Positions 63,508 through 64,000 of a stretch of DNA of 64,000 nucleotides are shown here, piece by piece. The stretch comes from Ichthyophis bannanicus (taxonomy: Eukaryota > Chordata > Amphibia > Gymnophiona > Ichthyophiidae): contig CM066035.1 in assembly GCA_033557465.1 (NCBI GenBank), positions 904,673,309-904,737,308 of the forward strand, given 5' to 3'. A program made the translations under genes and the position numbers. Positions within the stretch are counted from its first letter, which is position 1. Each line of letters begins with the position of its first letter. Under the pieces are notes generated by a model. That model made no database searches. It was not told the DNA's origin and saw nothing but the letters and a program-made list of their open reading frames with translations.

Positions 63508-64000
63508 TGTAACACCTATAGTCCCAGCAGGGCTGTGGTATAGGCAGTTAGCCAAGCTATTAAGTCACCTGACCTTGTATTGGAAAGGAGTGTAGTCGTG
63601 GATCCAAGTGGTCAAGGTTCAAAAGGATTTTATTTCCCCTCCCGGGGTTTATGGATTTTCAAAAACATCAACAACAGAAGTAAAACTTAGGATACAAAAC
63701 TGGATGAACTTAAAGGTAGCAAACTTGCTTTCAAATGTAACAGAAACTGAATAATTATAGCAGGCAGCTGATAATCTCTTCTTAACCTTTTGTACTAGTT
63801 TACAACAAAGAAGGATTCTCATCAGCTATCATTAGAGAGCATTCCATTTCTTCCAAGCCTGGATTCAAACAGCTATCTTCTGTGATCATTGGCTCAATAT
63901 CACTGTCCTGTGAACAATCAGCCTGCGTATATCTTTGCTCTATATCTTCTCCTGGGTTTCTCAAATAGTCATAGTCAGTACAAGGCAAGTAATTACCATT
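63508..64000 (-). repeat. 5' LTR, partial (cut by the window edge)
   Basis: Starts TGTAACACC like the other LTR and, at a constant offset of 5077 bp, matches 58431-58923 with no difference that I can see. The LTR-encoded frame is open here too (63988-63800). Confidence 0.93.

Larger units (their letters stand above)
58431..64000 (-). mobile_element. Gmr1-like Ty3/gypsy LTR retrotransposon, young, lacks integrase
   Basis: Read on the minus strand: 5' LTR (right, cut by the window at 64000), leader (63507-63148), a single ORF, a polypurine tract AGGAGGGGGATA (59829-59818), and 3' LTR (59817-58431). The order is Gag, protease, dUTPase, reverse transcriptase, RNase H. Gmr1-type gypsy elements are known to place integrase between protease and reverse transcriptase, and their Gag is the known source of the vertebrate SCAN domain. 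Here the integrase position is filled by dUTPase, and no integrase motif (HHCC or DDE) is found anywhere. The two LTRs appear identical over the 493 bp that overlap, so the insertion is very recent. Confidence 0.9.

Overview
This window looks like gene-free, repeat-dominated intergenic DNA from a large vertebrate genome. The mix of CR1, L2-clade, RTE/BovB-like and Tx1-like L1 LINEs, tRNA- and 5S-derived SINEs, hAT and mariner MITEs and a Gmr1-like Ty3/gypsy element with a SCAN-like capsid points to a non-mammalian tetrapod. My best guess is an amphibian, perhaps a caecilian. That is inference from repeat composition; no host gene, rRNA operon or functional tRNA gene was recognised.

Layout. 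1-3.4 kb: Tx1-like L1 on the minus strand, running off the left edge. 3.8-7.3 kb: nearly intact L2-clade LINE on the plus strand. 7.4-7.8 kb: six consecutive hairpins. 7.9-22.9 kb: LINE and SINE tails, a mariner-type MITE, fold-back sequences, an L2 LINE nested inside a SINE, old CR1 pieces and a hammerhead-ribozyme-like motif. 22.9-27.8 kb: solo LTR with TTAT duplications, carrying a long ORF and split by a 3.4 kb hAT-type element; that element holds about 1.8 kb of C-rich minisatellite and a 177-bp-arm palindrome. 28.1-32.8 kb: CR1 LINE (minus) split by a full-length RTE/BovB-like LINE with a 10-bp target duplication and an intact 1063-codon ORF. 32.8-36.7 kb: TIR-bounded element containing a tail-to-tail pair of tRNA-like sequences and a hAT MITE. 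37.7-57.9 kb: more CR1, L2 and SINE copies, a 5S-rRNA/RTE composite SINE, a 137-bp tandem repeat and a 35-bp perfect hairpin. 58.4-64 kb: the most notable feature, a very young LTR retrotransposon (minus strand) cut by the right edge.

The LTR element has one uninterrupted 1493-codon frame. It encodes a Gag with a SCAN-like region and zinc knuckle, an aspartic protease, a complete trimeric-type dUTPase, reverse transcriptase and RNase H, but no integrase. The frame then runs through the polypurine tract and 364 codons into the LTR. The two LTRs appear identical over the 493 bp that can be compared. The solo LTR at 22.9-27.8 kb also carries a long sense ORF, so LTR coding may be a wider trait of this lineage.

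Functionally, the window records successive transposition. The RTE element, the gypsy element and one L2 copy are young; most others are broken or truncated. Autonomous LINEs are accompanied by SINEs whose tails match them: the 5S SINE ends like the RTE, and the tRNA-headed SINEs end like the L2 copies. Coordinates of element edges are exact where target duplications are visible and approximate elsewhere.
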